The position numbers and the translations under genes were made by a program. A stretch of 47,688 nucleotides of DNA from Candidatus Kuenenia stuttgartensis (GTDB taxonomy: Bacteria > Planctomycetota > Planctomycetia > Pirellulales > UBA1268): positions 1 to 47,688 of the forward strand of contig CAMDDJ010000021.1 of assembly GCA_945891385.1 (NCBI GenBank). Direction: 5' to 3'. Of this stretch, positions 9,020-19,113 are shown piece by piece (the first letter of the stretch is position 1; every line of letters begins with the position of its first letter). The notes under the pieces are model-generated. The model ran no database searches. It worked only from the letters and a program-made list of their open reading frames with translations, and was not told where the DNA came from.

Positions 9020-9706
9020 ATGTTCTTTTTCGACCCCATGTACTTCGTCTGGATCGCCCCGGCCATGCTTCTGGCGGCGTGGGCGCAGTGGCGGGTCAAG
9101 TCGTCGTTCGAGGCCGCCTCCCGCGAGCCGGCCCCGCTCTCCGGCGCGGCCGCGGCCCAGCTGATCCTCCGCTCGGCGGGGGTGACCGACGTGGCGGTCG
9201 AGCGGGTGCCCGGGCATCTCACCGACCATTACGACCCCCAGTCCAAGGTGCTGCGGCTGTCGCAGGGCGTCTACGACTCGCGGTCGCTGGCCGCCGTGGG
9301 CATCGCCGCCCACGAGGCGGGCCATGCGCTCCAAGATGCCAAGTCCTACGCGCTCATGGGGGTCCGGAACGCCGCGGTCGGTGTGGCCAACTTCGGCAGC
9401 GGCATCGGGCTGTTCGTATTCATGATCGGCCTGGGCCTCGCGCTCAAGCCGGTCGCCTGGCTCGGCATCGTCCTGTTCGGCGGCACGGTCTTCTTCCAGC
9501 TCGTCAACCTGCCGGTTGAGATCGATGCCAGCAACCGGGCCAAGGCGGAACTCGTGAACCTGGGCATCGTGCCGGTCGCCGACATGCCGGCGGTGAACTC
9601 GGTGCTCAACGCCGCCGCCTGGACCTACGTGGCCGGCACGCTGCAGAGCGTGCTCACGTTGCTCTACTACGCGAGCTTCCTGGCCGGCAGCAGCGACGAC
9701 CGGTGA
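9020..9706 (+). CDS. YugP-like membrane zinc metallopeptidase
   Basis: 228 residues starting at ATG 9020, preceded by AGGAGC at 9004-9009. It matches the neutral zinc metallopeptidase family typified by YugP. The zinc site H98-E99-A100-G101-H102 (AAHEAGHALQDA) is intact; further motifs are GHLTDHYDP, LPVEIDASNRAK and the closing hydrophobic segments. Membrane segments are predicted at about residues 7-23, 115-160 and 200-220. Members are membrane-embedded proteases of mostly unknown substrates. It stands alone, divergent from the lipoprotein gene and convergent with the DUF4159 gene. Confidence 0.9.
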   Translation: MFFFDPMYFVWIAPAMLLAAWAQWRVKSSFEAASREPAPLSGAAAAQLILRSAGVTDVAVERVPGHLTDHYDPQSKVLRLSQGVYDSRSLAAVGIAAHEAGHALQDAKSYALMGVRNAAVGVANFGSGIGLFVFMIGLGLALKPVAWLGIVLFGGTVFFQLVNLPVEIDASNRAKAELVNLGIVPVADMPAVNSVLNAAAWTYVAGTLQSVLTLLYYASFLAGSSDDR

Positions 9707-9772
9707 CGCGGATTGCGTGGTCGATCGGGCAATCGTGATCGGTCTCGCGCAACGGCCCGGTGCCGGACTCGC

Positions 9773-12196
9773 TCAGTGATTGAGCGAGTAGAGCAGCACG
9801 TTGAGTGCGATCTTCTCGGCGTCGTCGCGATCGTAGCCGGCACACTCCAGCGAGTTCTGCTTCTCGAGAGCGCAGGAGAGATCGAAGGGCGAGAAGATCA
9901 CCGCCCAGCGGTCGCCGATCTTGATGCCCTCGAGCCGCGGGGTGGTCTTCCGCGTGCGGACCGCCATCGGGCCGTCGCCTCCGGCCGGCTCACGGAGCGT
10001 GACCTCGCGGATATCGAAGCCGCCGTATTCTGCGGCGGCGAAGATCGGGTCGTCGGCGGGGATCTCCCCAAGCGTGTGGTCTGGCAGGATCGCGGCGATC
10101 TCGGCGCGGAAGGCGGTGGTGAACTCGGCTGCGGCGCAGACGCTGTCGACGAACAGCATCCCGCCGCGGTCGAAGAAAGTGGCCAGCCGTTCCCGACGGG
10201 GGGCGTCGAAGGTGAAGCCGCGGCGGCCGTGCATGAAGAGCAGGTGGTAGTCGAAGATCGCCTCGTCGGCCGGGTCGATCTGGGCCGGCGTGTCGTCCAC
10301 CCGCACGCCCGTCTCCCGGGCGGCGGCTCGGAGAATGTTGGCCAGCGCCGCCGGTGCCACGTCGCACATCCCGCCGTGCCGCAGCTTGCCGATCGCCAGC
10401 TGGCCGCGCTCGAGCGGATCCCGCGGGGTCGCCACCTGCGGCATGATGTCGAAGAGTTCGTCCTTTCGCTTGAGTTCCCGGTTCGTCGCGTAGGCGAGCA
10501 CGTTCGCGCCGATCGCCAGGGCCGCCTCGACCTCCCGGGCGATCGCGGGCGGCAGGTCCCGACGGACCGGGCCGCCGAGCTCCCAGAGGCAGGAGAGGCT
10601 GGGCATGCCGTTGGGATTTGCTCCCCGGTCGGTGGGCGGGGCGTAGATCAGGCAGGTGCGACAGCCGTAATCGACGCCCAAGAGGGGGCGATGCAGTTCG
10701 GGCGGCACGATCTCTTCCGCGTGCCAGGCGGGATGCTCGGGGGGCAGCAGGTTGAGCCGGTATTCGGGTTCGGGGAAGATCTCCCCCACGAGCTGCCGCA
10801 GGCGGCGGTCGAATTCGTCGCTGTTGGGGCAGCAGGCTTCGGCGAAGATGAAGCCGCCTTCGTCCACATAGGCCCGCAGCCGCTGGCCGGCGTTCGGCCC
10901 GAGGTCGAAGAGCGACTTGCCCGAGAGCCAGAAGACCGGCGCCTGCATCAGGTCGGCATGGTCGGCCGTGGCTGCGGCGAGCACGTGCCAGGAGAGTCCG
11001 GCCGGATATTCCTTCCGCCAGCGGGCCTCGACGTATTCCACGAGGTGGGCGATGTCGTGGCCGTGCCGATTCCAGTCGTCGGCCGGACCGTGCAGGCTCT
11101 TGGCCACCAGCACCGGCCGCCGGCCCTTGCCGAGGAACATCAGGGCGAAGCTCGTCGCGACCGTCGCGTCTTCGAGCCGGCGGGCCGTGAACTGCCCGCT
11201 GAGCCGGTCCTGGGCGGCGACGAGCATCTCGGCCCCTTCGCGAAACCAGTCGTGCTCGCCGATGAACCGCCGGGCGGTGAACCGGCCGACCCGCTCCACA
11301 CCGTAGAGGTAGTAGTAGAGCCAGGTGTCGCTGCCCGTGCCCGGATTCTGGGTGACGCTGAACCGCCGGCCCAGCCAGTCGAGTCCGCGTTCGAGCACCT
11401 GCGGCGCCCGGCCGCCGCCGCAGCAGGAGACACCGTTTGCGGCGGCCCGCGCATCGGGTGTGCCGAGATACTCCGACGTGATCCAGATGCTCCCGATGCC
11501 GGCGGAGGTCATGCTGCCGGTGCCGGGCGAGCGGCCGCTGTAGCCCCACGAACCGTCGGCGTTGGCGCAGGCCACAAAATACTGCTGGGATCGCACCCAG
11601 GTGTCGCGGTTGACCCGCGCTCCCGCCCGCGCCGCCTCGTGCAGCGCGAGCAGTGCATATTGCGTGTTGGAGTTGTCGCCCATGCCTCCGGCAGGACTCG
11701 GCCCGTAGGTCCATGATCCGGCCCCCGGGCCGAGTTGCACCTGGGCCGCTTCCAGCCAGGCCACGTTGCGGGTCAGGATCGCCGCGTCGGCCTGCGGCGA
11801 GAGCATCGCCAGGGCGAGCGCCTGGAGGGCCACGTGGTAGGTTTCTTCAGGTTCCTGGAGCCGCAGCCAGCCCAGGCCCTTCCGCACGGCCGGGTGGTCG
11901 GCTTCGAGCCCCGCGTTGGCGAGCGCAAGGAGCACGAGGCCCGTCGCCCCGACCCGCTTGTCGGGCGTGCCCATCGCGTCCCAGGAGCCGTCGGGATTCT
12001 GCTGCCGGATCAGATAGTCGCGGCCCTTCTCGAGCGCCTGCTGGATGTCGTCGGGCCGAAGCTGCGGGTTTTGCCCGCGGGCGGGAGCGAAGGCCGCCGC
12101 GGTCACGAGAACCGCAAGGCACGCGGCCACGACCGGTCGCCTGCCGCCACGGCGCCAGGCGAGGGTCAAACCCGGTGACATGCTGGTTTCAGCCAT
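9773..12196 (-). CDS. Secreted DUF4159 protein with N-terminal squalene-cyclase-like toroid
   Basis: 807 residues from ATG 12196; ATG 12181 is an alternative. A signal peptide is visible (VVAACLAVLVTAAAFAPARG). The first 400 or so residues carry prenyltransferase/squalene-cyclase-like repeats (IRQQNPDGSWDAMG, GATGLVLLALANAG, VACANADGSWGYSG), without a cyclase DxDD motif. The C-terminal part (roughly residues 550-800) has the DUF4159 pattern (FDYHLLFMHGRRGF, GGMLFVDSVCA, WAVIFSPFDLSCALE). DUF4159 proteins commonly sit by MoxR/DUF58 genes in planctomycetes; here it is divergent from moxR. It is probably periplasmic. Function is unknown. A TACAAT box lies just upstream (12205-12210 on the minus strand). 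Confidence 0.88.
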   Translation of the reverse strand: MAETSMSPGLTLAWRRGGRRPVVAACLAVLVTAAAFAPARGQNPQLRPDDIQQALEKGRDYLIRQQNPDGSWDAMGTPDKRVGATGLVLLALANAGLEADHPAVRKGLGWLRLQEPEETYHVALQALALAMLSPQADAAILTRNVAWLEAAQVQLGPGAGSWTYGPSPAGGMGDNSNTQYALLALHEAARAGARVNRDTWVRSQQYFVACANADGSWGYSGRSPGTGSMTSAGIGSIWITSEYLGTPDARAAANGVSCCGGGRAPQVLERGLDWLGRRFSVTQNPGTGSDTWLYYYLYGVERVGRFTARRFIGEHDWFREGAEMLVAAQDRLSGQFTARRLEDATVATSFALMFLGKGRRPVLVAKSLHGPADDWNRHGHDIAHLVEYVEARWRKEYPAGLSWHVLAAATADHADLMQAPVFWLSGKSLFDLGPNAGQRLRAYVDEGGFIFAEACCPNSDEFDRRLRQLVGEIFPEPEYRLNLLPPEHPAWHAEEIVPPELHRPLLGVDYGCRTCLIYAPPTDRGANPNGMPSLSCLWELGGPVRRDLPPAIAREVEAALAIGANVLAYATNRELKRKDELFDIMPQVATPRDPLERGQLAIGKLRHGGMCDVAPAALANILRAAARETGVRVDDTPAQIDPADEAIFDYHLLFMHGRRGFTFDAPRRERLATFFDRGGMLFVDSVCAAAEFTTAFRAEIAAILPDHTLGEIPADDPIFAAAEYGGFDIREVTLREPAGGDGPMAVRTRKTTPRLEGIKIGDRWAVIFSPFDLSCALEKQNSLECAGYDRDDAEKIALNVLLYSLNH

Positions 12197-12399
12197 CGCC
12201 TTCGATTGTAGCAGGTGCGAGACGCCGCCGGAGACCTCGGCCAACTCGCGGCGGAACAGCCGTCCGTTTGCCGCTGCGGCCAGGAATCCCGATACTGACG
12301 GATCTGGTTGCGAGGCCCCGAGGAAGATGCTCCCCGAGGCCCTCGTCGTTTTGCAGGTTTGTTTCGCAGGCTCGTTTCTCTGCAGGAAGGATTGCCGGC

Positions 12400-13422
<1,023 letters not shown>

Positions 13423-13473
13423 CAGGCGGCGCCCCGCGGCCTGGCGGGGCGGTGCCGGCGAGGTGACCCGCCG

Positions 13474-14373
13474 ATGGTGCGTGCGGTCGAGGAATACCTG
13501 AAGCCCGAGGTGGTCCGGCAGATCGCCCGGCTCGATCTCCGCGCCCAGTTCATCGTCAAGGGCTTCCTCCAGGGGCTCCACGCCAGTCCCTACCAGGGTT
13601 TCTCGGTCGAGTTCAGCGAGCACCGGCGGTATACCCCCGGCGACGATCCCAAGGACATCGACTGGCTCGTCTACGCCAAGACCGACAAGCACTACGTCAA
13701 GAAGTTCGAGGCCGAGACCAACATCACCGGCTACCTCGTGGTCGATGCCAGCGAGTCGATGGCCTACACCTACCGGCAGGAGCTGACCAAGCTCGACTAT
13801 TCGATCTCCCTGGCCGCGGCCCTCTGCTGGCTGATGGTGCACCAGCAGGATCCCTGTGGCCTGATGGTCTTCGACGAGAAGGTGCGGACGTCGCTGCCGG
13901 CTCGGTCGCGACGGTCGCAGATCGGCCATGTGCTCTCGATCCTGTCGAAGGTGGCCCCGGCCGGCCGAACCGACATCGCCCGGAGCCTCGTGCAGGTGGC
14001 GGCCATGCTCCGGCATCGGTCGCTCGTGATGGTGTTCAGCGACCTGCTCGCCGATCCCGGGCCGATTCGCGAGGCGCTGCTGCGGCTGCGGCACGGGGGA
14101 CACGACGTGATCCTCTTTCACGTGCTCGACGAGGCGGAGGTCGGGTTTCCGTTCGACGGGATGGTCGAACTCACCGAGCCGGAGAGCCGGGACAAGCTCG
14201 TGATCGACGCCGACGCGGCCCGCACGGGCTACGTGGCAGCGGTGGAGTCGTTCCGCGAGGAGTATCGCTCATGGTGCTTTCGGGCCGGCGTCGACTACGT
14301 GCCGCTCGACACGAGCATGCAATTCGACCGGGCCCTCGTCGAATACCTGCACAACCGGCGGGGGCGGTTCTGA
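13474..14373 (+). CDS. DUF58 protein with von Willebrand A domain
   Basis: 299 residues. The DUF58 core motif YTPGDDPKDIDW (53-64) is present. A von Willebrand A-type fold follows with an intact metal-ion-dependent adhesion site D91-A-S93-E-S95 (VVDASESM), and the later SDLLAD acidic loop. There is no membrane segment. DUF58 proteins are the usual partners of MoxR ATPases. The gene begins 51 bases after moxR and ends 3 bases before the next gene. Confidence 0.93.
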   Translation: MVRAVEEYLKPEVVRQIARLDLRAQFIVKGFLQGLHASPYQGFSVEFSEHRRYTPGDDPKDIDWLVYAKTDKHYVKKFEAETNITGYLVVDASESMAYTYRQELTKLDYSISLAAALCWLMVHQQDPCGLMVFDEKVRTSLPARSRRSQIGHVLSILSKVAPAGRTDIARSLVQVAAMLRHRSLVMVFSDLLADPGPIREALLRLRHGGHDVILFHVLDEAEVGFPFDGMVELTEPESRDKLVIDADAARTGYVAAVESFREEYRSWCFRAGVDYVPLDTSMQFDRALVEYLHNRRGRF

Positions 14374-14376
14374 ACC

Positions 14377-16665
14377 ATGGGGCTGTCGTTCCTCTCGCCG
14401 CTCTTCCTCGGCGGAGCGGCTCTGGTGGCCGCCCCGATCCTGCTGCATCTCCTGATGCGGCGGAAGCCGGTGCCCCATGCCTTTCCGGCGCTCCGCTTCC
14501 TCCAGGAGCGGGCCGTCCGCAATCGACGCCGGCTCCGGCTCAGCCATCTGCTTCTGCTTGCGCTGCGGATCGCGGCGGTGCTGCTGGTGGCCCTGGCGTT
14601 GGCCCGGCCGGTGCTGCGGGGCGCCGGCTGGCTGCCCGACACGGAAGGGCCCGTCGCCGCGGCGTTCGTGTTCGACACCGCGCCGCGAATGGCCCTCCGG
14701 CAGGGCAACGAGACCAGGCTCGAGCGGGCCCGCGGGCTCGCGAGCGTGCTGTTTGGGAAGCTGCCTGCGGGAAGTCGGCTGGCGGTGATCGACACCTCCG
14801 AGAGCCCGCCGGCCTTTTCTGCGTCGCTGGCGGAAGCCCAGGCCCGTGTGGAGCGGCTCGACGCGGACTCGGGCTCCCGCTCGCTGCCCGACGCAATCGC
14901 CCAGGCCCGGCGGCTGCTGGCGACGGCTGAACTCGATCGCCGTGAGATCTATGTCTTCACCGATTGTTCGCGGGGCGCCTGGGATGTTGCGCCGGCCGCC
15001 GTGGTGGAAGAGCCCGGCGCCGCGGCGGCCTCGGTGCTTTACGTGGATGTGTCGGCCGACGCCGTGCGGAACTACGCGATCGAGTCGCTCGATCTCTCGG
15101 GTGTACGCCTGGCTACCGGCACCCCGCTGGTGGTCGAGGCCACGATCTCGGCGACCGGCACCGAGGCCGACCGGCTGGTCGATGTCGAATTCCTGGCCGA
15201 GGATGGCCGCTACGTGCGGCGCGGGGTGAAGCCGGCGGCCGTCGGCGAAGCAGGGCGGGCGACCGTGGCTTTCGAGCTGGCGGGGCTCGAGCCCGGCACC
15301 CGCCAGGGCCGGCTGCTGCTCGACGGCAGCGACGACTTCTCGGCCGACGACGTGCGATCGTTCACGGTCGAGGTCGGGCCGCCGGGCCGGGTGGTCGTGG
15401 CGGCTGCCAGGCCGGCGGATCGAACCGGCAGGCTGATGGTGGAGGCCCTGGCGCCGGCGCCGCTTCGCCGTGCCGGGACGGCGCGATTCGCGCCCGACGT
15501 GATCGACTACGGGGCTCTCGACCTGACGGCCTGGCAGGGCGCGGAAGGGGTGGTGCTCCTCGATCCGCCGCCGCTGCCCGATGCCGTCTGGGAAGCGCTG
15601 GCTACTTGGGTGGCCGAAGGGCATGGGCTCGTGGTCTGGCTTGGACCGGCTGCCGGTGGCCCGGAGGCCTTCAACACACCCGCGGCCACCCGCCTGCTCG
15701 GCGGCCGGATCGTGCGGGTCTGGCGGAGCCCCGATGCGGGAAATTTTCTGGCCCCAACCGATCTGGCCCACCCGCTCCTGGCAGCATTTCGCCGCGTCGG
15801 TGACGAAGTGCCGTGGCAGGACTTTCCCGTGACACGCCACTGGGAGTTTCAGCCGGCGGAGCCCGGGGGCGACGAGAACCCGCCGCTTCCAGCTGGCGTG
15901 GTGGTTGCCTATCGCAACGGCCTGCCAGCCGTCGTCGAACATCGGGTGGGGCAGGGACGGGCCGTCCTGGTGACGACACCCGTGACCCAGTCGGCCAGCG
16001 ATCCCGAGGCCTGGAACAATCTGGCCACCGGCTTCGAACCCTGGCCGTTCCTGATCCTAGCCAACGAAACCCTGCTGTTTGCCAGCGAGCCTTCCGCCGA
16101 ACGCAATGTGGTGGTCGGGAGGCCGGCGGTGCTGCCGCTCGGCCGTCGGGACCTGCCGACTGCGACCGTGCGGACTCCGGGCGGCGACGACTTTCCGGTG
16201 GCGATCGATCGCGTGCAGGGCACGGTCACCGTCACGGCCACCCTCGAGCCGGGCAACTACACCGTGCGAGCCGGCGGAGTGGCCAACGGAGTGAGCGACG
16301 GCTTCAGCGCCAACCTCGACCCCGCCGCCACCGATTTCCTGCGGCTCTCGGCCGAGGATCTGGCGACGGTGCTGGGCCCCGATCACCGCCTGGCCCGCGA
16401 CGCGACGGAGCTCGTTCGAGACGTGAACCGCGAGCGGGTGGGAACGGAACTGTTCGGCTGGCTGATCCTGCTCGCCGCGGCGGTGATGGCAGCCGATTGG
16501 ATCGTGGCCAACCGCTTCTATGCCCCCAAGGACGAGCCGCCGCAGGCGGCGGCCGACGTGGTCGCGGAGTTCGGTGAGTCTCCGGCCGACTCCGAGCCCG
16601 AGCCTGCTTGGGCCGGGGGCGGCGGCCCGCCTCCACTCCCACCGCGGGATGAGGTTGCTTCATGA
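14377..16665 (+). CDS. BatA-like membrane protein with degenerate von Willebrand domain
   Basis: 762 residues. The N-terminus (FLSPLFLGGAALVAAPILLHL) is the aerotolerance BatA-type transmembrane opening, followed by a second membrane segment at about 56-76. The von Willebrand-like domain lacks the usual DxSxS: the equivalent is D100-T-A-P-R104, so metal-dependent ligand binding is probably lost. The large middle part should face the periplasm, and a last membrane segment is at about 690-712 (ELFGWLILLAAAVMAADWI). The C-terminal tail is acidic and proline-rich. Its stop overlaps the start of the next gene as ATGA. It belongs to the MoxR operon. Confidence 0.88.
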   Translation: MGLSFLSPLFLGGAALVAAPILLHLLMRRKPVPHAFPALRFLQERAVRNRRRLRLSHLLLLALRIAAVLLVALALARPVLRGAGWLPDTEGPVAAAFVFDTAPRMALRQGNETRLERARGLASVLFGKLPAGSRLAVIDTSESPPAFSASLAEAQARVERLDADSGSRSLPDAIAQARRLLATAELDRREIYVFTDCSRGAWDVAPAAVVEEPGAAAASVLYVDVSADAVRNYAIESLDLSGVRLATGTPLVVEATISATGTEADRLVDVEFLAEDGRYVRRGVKPAAVGEAGRATVAFELAGLEPGTRQGRLLLDGSDDFSADDVRSFTVEVGPPGRVVVAAARPADRTGRLMVEALAPAPLRRAGTARFAPDVIDYGALDLTAWQGAEGVVLLDPPPLPDAVWEALATWVAEGHGLVVWLGPAAGGPEAFNTPAATRLLGGRIVRVWRSPDAGNFLAPTDLAHPLLAAFRRVGDEVPWQDFPVTRHWEFQPAEPGGDENPPLPAGVVVAYRNGLPAVVEHRVGQGRAVLVTTPVTQSASDPEAWNNLATGFEPWPFLILANETLLFASEPSAERNVVVGRPAVLPLGRRDLPTATVRTPGGDDFPVAIDRVQGTVTVTATLEPGNYTVRAGGVANGVSDGFSANLDPAATDFLRLSAEDLATVLGPDHRLARDATELVRDVNRERVGTELFGWLILLAAAVMAADWIVANRFYAPKDEPPQAAADVVAEFGESPADSEPEPAWAGGGGPPPLPPRDEVAS

Positions 16666-18959
16666 AGGAAGCTACCTGGATCGAAGACCTGTCGATCGCG
16701 TTCGACCCCGTCGGGTCGTGGGCCTTCGTCGTGCTCGTGGCGACGGCCTTGGCGGCCGTGCTCGTGGCGGTGCCTCCCGACCGGTCCCGGATCGGTCCCC
16801 GGCAGGTGTCGGTGCTGGTGGGCCTGCGGCTCCTGGCGTTCCTCGCCGTGGTGCTCTGCATGCTCCGCCCCGAACTGGTCTCGACCCGGCGGGCCGTCCA
16901 GCAGGGACTCGTCGTGGTGCTGGCCGATGCCTCGGAGAGCATGACCGTGGCTGACGGGCCGGGCGGCGCGACCCGGTGGCAGGCGGTCGTCGCAGCGATC
17001 GATGCCGCGCGGCCGACCGTTCAGGAGTTGCTCGGCCAAGGGGGCTTCGAGATCGCAGCCTGGACGTTTGATCGGGAACTCCATCCGCTTTCGCCACGCG
17101 GCGACGACCCCTTGCCCCTGGACGAATGGCGGGACGCCGCCACCGCCGACGAGACGGCGATCGGGTCGGCCCTCGACGAGGCGATCCGTGCGGCGACCGA
17201 TGGTCGCCTCGCCGGCGTCATTCTCCTGAGCGACGGCGCCCAGCACGCCTATCCGCCCCGCGACCTTCCGCCGCAGTCGGCCGCCCGCAGCGTGGCCGAC
17301 CTCGGCGGACCGCTCTGGACCGTGACCTTCGGTCAGCACCTCGGCGGCGGGCAGGGGCGGGATGCGGCGGTTGTGAACCTCTCGGTCTCAGAGACCGTCT
17401 ACCTCGACAATACACTCGAAGTGGCCGGCCGGGTGCGGCTCGAGGGACTCGCCGGGAAGGCGGCAGCGGTCGTGCTCTTGGTCGAGGGCGAGGAGGGAGT
17501 GCTCGAGGAAGTGACGCGCACGACCGTGTCGACGCCGCGGGAGTCGGGCGAGGAGCCGGTGCGGCTCGAATGGACCCCGACGAGCCTGGGTGAGCGGAAG
17601 CTGGTGCTGCGGGTCGAGCCTCAAGAGGGAGAGGTGGTCGTCACCAACAACGAACTCTCGACCTTCGTGACCGTGGTCGATGGCGGGCTTCGGGTTCTCT
17701 ATCTCGAGGGAGCCCTGCGGGTGGAGCAGCGGTTTCTGCGGCGGGTGCTGGCGGCCAGCCCGGACATGCAGGTCGAGTTTCGCTGGATCGATTCGAGCCG
17801 ACGCGATCGCTGGCCGGTCGACCTGAGCCGGCAACTCGCCGGAGACTACGATGTCTACCTGATCGGCGACCTCGATTCGTCCGCCCTCAGGCCCGACGAT
17901 CTCAGGCTGATCGCGGAGCGGGTGGCGGCCGGCGCCGGGATCGGCTTCCTCGGGGGCTTTCATGCCTTCGAGGCCGGAGGCTGGGCGGGTTCTCCGCTCG
18001 CACCGCTCGTGCCTTTCGAGGCCGATCCGCTGGCCCGGCAACGATTCGGCGAGCCCGTGCGGCCCGGAAGCCATCTGGAGGGTCCGCTCGCGATGCTGCC
18101 CGATCGCCGGTTTGGCGGCATCTCGATCCTCCGGCAGGCCGACACGGAGCAAGCCTCATTGGAGGTCTGGGAGAAGCTGCCGAGGTTGTCGGGGGCGAAC
18201 GTGCTGGGCCGGCTCGTGCCCTCGGCCAAACCGCTGGCCGTGACGGCCGACGGCCGGCCGCTCCTGGTTGCCCGCGAGTATGGCGAAGGCCGGGTGCTCG
18301 CCTTCGCGGCCGATTCGACCTGGCGATGGGTGATGCAGGGCGCGCGGGACCAGCACCGGCGGTTCTGGCGGCAGTTCGTGCTCTGGCTGGCCCGCCGCGA
18401 CGAGCAGGATGCCGACTCCCTCTGGCTCCGGCTGGCCCAGCGCCGACTCTCCCCGGGCACACCTCTGGAGTTCGACACGGCGATCGCGGCGGCCGACGGG
18501 GAGCCACGCCCCGATGCCCAGATCGAGGCGGTTGTGACGGCACCCGACGGCAGTTCCCGGCCGGTGCGGGTGGCCGCAGCCAATGGCGGGTTTTCCGGCA
18601 CGGTGGCCGACTGTGTCGAGCCTGGCGACTGGAAGCTCGTCGTGCGGGGGCGGCGTCCCGGAGATCCCGAGCAGCGGGAGCGATCCGCGCGGTTCACCGT
18701 CTACCGGCAGGATCTCGAACTGGCCAATCCAAGAGCCAACCCGTTGCTGATGCAACAGATCGCCGGTGAGACAACCGGCGGCCCGCGGTTGCCCGAGGAA
18801 CTACCGGCGATCTTCGAGGAGATCGGGAATCGGCCGTCGGTCTACGAGAGCCGAGAGCAATGGTCGCTCGCCTTCTGGGACAGCTGGCCGATGCTCGTCC
18901 TGCTGGCCGGCGCGATGATTGCCGAGTGGTCGCTGCGGAAGCGATGGGGGCTCGTGTAG
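16662..18959 (+). CDS. Membrane protein with von Willebrand A domain and glutamine-amidotransferase-like region
   Basis: 765 residues, starting in a 4-base ATGA overlap with the preceding gene. Two membrane segments occur near the N-terminus (about 20-36 and 50-70), and one near the C-terminus (SWPMLVLLAGAMIAEW). The von Willebrand domain keeps D89-A-S91-E-S93. The middle region GGLRVLYLEGALRVEQRFLRRVL resembles the class-I glutamine-amidotransferase-like fold seen in planctomycete proteins of this operon; no catalytic Cys-His pair is apparent. It completes the MoxR-linked set and probably interacts with the DUF58 and BatA-like products at the membrane. Confidence 0.87.
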   Translation: MKEATWIEDLSIAFDPVGSWAFVVLVATALAAVLVAVPPDRSRIGPRQVSVLVGLRLLAFLAVVLCMLRPELVSTRRAVQQGLVVVLADASESMTVADGPGGATRWQAVVAAIDAARPTVQELLGQGGFEIAAWTFDRELHPLSPRGDDPLPLDEWRDAATADETAIGSALDEAIRAATDGRLAGVILLSDGAQHAYPPRDLPPQSAARSVADLGGPLWTVTFGQHLGGGQGRDAAVVNLSVSETVYLDNTLEVAGRVRLEGLAGKAAAVVLLVEGEEGVLEEVTRTTVSTPRESGEEPVRLEWTPTSLGERKLVLRVEPQEGEVVVTNNELSTFVTVVDGGLRVLYLEGALRVEQRFLRRVLAASPDMQVEFRWIDSSRRDRWPVDLSRQLAGDYDVYLIGDLDSSALRPDDLRLIAERVAAGAGIGFLGGFHAFEAGGWAGSPLAPLVPFEADPLARQRFGEPVRPGSHLEGPLAMLPDRRFGGISILRQADTEQASLEVWEKLPRLSGANVLGRLVPSAKPLAVTADGRPLLVAREYGEGRVLAFAADSTWRWVMQGARDQHRRFWRQFVLWLARRDEQDADSLWLRLAQRRLSPGTPLEFDTAIAAADGEPRPDAQIEAVVTAPDGSSRPVRVAAANGGFSGTVADCVEPGDWKLVVRGRRPGDPEQRERSARFTVYRQDLELANPRANPLLMQQIAGETTGGPRLPEELPAIFEEIGNRPSVYESREQWSLAFWDSWPMLVLLAGAMIAEWSLRKRWGLV

Positions 18960-19113
18960 GGGGGGTCGCCGTTCGGAGAGCCACGGCGGGGAGACGTTTG
19001 CCACCCCCGAGCCGTCGAATCCAGGCTTTTGCCCCGGAACCGCCCCTGCTACCCTCCCTGCCCGCATTCCGGCTTTCGGGTGCGGGAAGTGCCCACCGGC
19101 GAGGAGGTCGGCC

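Noticed and set aside
13431..13450. GC hairpin between moxR and the DUF58 gene as a terminator
   Set aside because: There is no U-tract and the genes are a conserved operon pair; it may only modulate expression.
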